This document shows positions 42,727-43,886 of a stretch of 43,886 bases of DNA, piece after piece. The notes under the pieces are model-generated. The model had not been told where the DNA came from. It searched no databases and saw only the letters and a list, made by a program, of their open reading frames with translations. The DNA is taken from positions 101,949-145,834 of the forward strand of contig JABSRQ010000011.1 in NCBI GenBank assembly GCA_013215055.1, in the 5' to 3' direction. Source of the stretch: Pseudomonadales bacterium. Lineage in GTDB: Bacteria > Pseudomonadota > Gammaproteobacteria > Pseudomonadales > DT-91. Numbering within the stretch: the first letter of the stretch is position 1; each line of letters opens with the position of its first letter. Made by a program: the position numbers and the translations under genes.

Positions 42727-43886
42727 TTAGAAGTTATAGGTTAAATCTGCACCGACAGTTCTAGGATCACCGTAGTAATTCACGCCATTGGCAACATGTG
42801 GGTAGAAGTCTTTATTGTAAAAACCAGGAATACCATTTACACGGTATTCTTCGTCGGTCAGGTTTTTACCCCATAGCCCCACTTCAAGTGTTTGGTCGGC
42901 ACCGACTTCAATCTCCGTAAAGGCTATACGTGCATTCAGCAAGCTGTAAGACGGGCTGGCAGTTGGTGTGGCAGAGGATTCCTGACGATAAAAGACCTGA
43001 TTATCGGTAAAGGAGTAGTCCGCACGGGCGCGTAGCTCTGCAAAACCTACATCGGTGATGTATTCCAGCCCCACTGAGTATTTACTCTCGGGGGTATAAG
43101 CAAACAGTGCCACATCCTTCAATTGCTCACCGGTAATAGGGTCTTTAAAGTCATTATACTTGGCATCCATATAACCGTAGTTGAAGAAGGCGGTAAGACC
43201 ATCGGTAATCGCCATTAAACCTTCAAATTCAAAGCCCGTAACTTCTGCTTCACCGGCATTTTCTATGGAAGAGTAACCGGTACTCGCGTTATAAGCCGAG
43301 AGTTGCATATCTTCGGTATTGTTCTGGAAGATGGCAATATTGGTCTGAAGTCGGTTATCCCACCACTGTGCTTTCATACCCAGTTCAAAGGCCGTTGTAG
43401 TCTCTTCCTTATACGGCGTTTCGGCTTCTTCTATAGTGGCTGATTCCGCATTAAAGCCGCCAGAGCGCCAACCCTGAGAGACTTTGGCATAGGTACTTAA
43501 ATCATCGGTAAAGGCATAGCTGGCAACAAACATGGGTGAGAAATTATCCCAGGTTTCTTTATTGCCTTCACTGCTATAGGCGGGGATCACTACCGGTCCA
43601 GGAGCAAATACAGTGGTATCATCCAGATGTTGGACATAGGATTCTTTTTCTTCCTGAGTCCAGCGACCACCAAAGGTCAGAGTGAGTTCGTCACTGACTA
43701 ACCAATCAGCTTGTCCAAAAGCTGCATAAGAGGTACTTTCAACACCGTAAAAGTGTCTCACAGTTTCAGGAACCCCTGTTAAATTTCGATAATAGGGATT
43801 TACAACATCGACGTTATCGTTGAAATAAAACAGGCCGGCAACATAGTTCCAGGAATCGGTACTACCTACTAACTGGAACTCTTGTG
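42727..43886 (-). CDS. TonB-dependent receptor, C-terminal part (5' end beyond window)
   Basis: The frame is open to the right edge, so only the last 386 or so residues of the barrel are present. Barrel strands are evident: QEFQLVGSTDSWNYVAGLFY, LTLTFGGRWTQEEKESY, STYAKVSQGWRSGGFNAES, AFELGMKAQWWDNRLQTNIA and GLWGKNLTDEEYRVNGIPGF. The terminal LTYNF ends in Phe. This pattern matches the pesticin/FyuA-like subgroup common in marine bacteria. The ligand is not determined because plug and N-terminus are missing. Confidence 0.93.
   Translation of the reverse strand, partial: QEFQLVGSTDSWNYVAGLFYFNDNVDVVNPYYRNLTGVPETVRHFYGVESTSYAAFGQADWLVSDELTLTFGGRWTQEEKESYVQHLDDTTVFAPGPVVIPAYSSEGNKETWDNFSPMFVASYAFTDDLSTYAKVSQGWRSGGFNAESATIEEAETPYKEETTTAFELGMKAQWWDNRLQTNIAIFQNNTEDMQLSAYNASTGYSSIENAGEAEVTGFEFEGLMAITDGLTAFFNYGYMDAKYNDFKDPITGEQLKDVALFAYTPESKYSVGLEYITDVGFAELRARADYSFTDNQVFYRQESSATPTASPSYSLLNARIAFTEIEVGADQTLEVGLWGKNLTDEEYRVNGIPGFYNKDFYPHVANGVNYYGDPRTVGADLTYNF

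Overview
The window looks like the chromosome of a free-living, probably marine, Gammaproteobacterium. Supporting signs are a TonB-dependent receptor, a DsbB-type thiol oxidase, YajQ, a Tas-like aldo/keto reductase, an MCP with a CheR/CheB tether, GlxA-type and TetR regulators, two PhoA-type phosphatases, and moderate GC with many short operons. The genus cannot be named from sequence alone. No rRNA, tRNA, CRISPR array, integrase, transposase or phage gene was seen. Both ends cut a gene: a 7TMR-DISM/GGDEF protein on the left (minus strand) and a TonB-dependent receptor on the right (minus strand).

Layout. 1-1584: truncated sensor diguanylate cyclase. 1869-6334: a GldA/GldF/GldG-like ABC exporter (three genes) followed by an NfeD-stomatin pair. 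6339-9398: an AT-richer patch of single genes (Nudix hydrolase, small outer-membrane-like protein, LysE exporter, CMD-family protein) with cassette-like spacing. 9523-11418: a decayed signal-peptide ORF, a globin and a HELAH-type lipoprotein peptidase. 11503-19749: housekeeping and accessory single genes: yajQ, a TetR regulator divergent from a triad-less alpha/beta hydrolase, DsbB, an FkbM-EEP pair, a Tas-like reductase, a GST, and a GlxA-type regulator.

19970-27726 is a lipoprotein-rich accessory region. It holds a tandem lipoprotein duplication in which the first copy is dead. It also holds a tightly packed DUF6502 / Lcl (DUF1566) lipoprotein / second Lcl / VWA lipoprotein cluster, and a lipoprotein gene frameshifted inside its signal peptide. 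27991-32050 encodes a periplasmic c-type haem protein (DUF3365) directly upstream of a poly-HAMP chemoreceptor, then a small unknown ORF.

32101-34241 is a decaying mercury-type locus on the minus strand. merR and its canonical CCGTAC-N4-GTACGG operator/promoter are intact. The merT-like and outer-membrane-like genes are frameshifted, merP-like and GDCCVxC genes are intact, and no merA is present. 34971-37541 is a persulfide/sulfur operon (small ORF, TauE/SafE exporter, ETHE1-like dioxygenase, two YeeE/YedE subunits) behind an ArsR-type palindrome. 38032-41216 holds two overlapping tandem alkaline phosphatases. 41445-42693 holds a GNAT and a DUF998 membrane protein, closed by a bidirectional terminator facing the TonB receptor.

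The best leads for something undescribed are the DUF6502-Lcl-Lcl-VWA surface cluster, the pseudo-hydrolase/TetR pair and the split haem-sensor/chemoreceptor pair. Several genes carry frameshifts, some in short homopolymers, so assembly error must be excluded before calling them pseudogenes.
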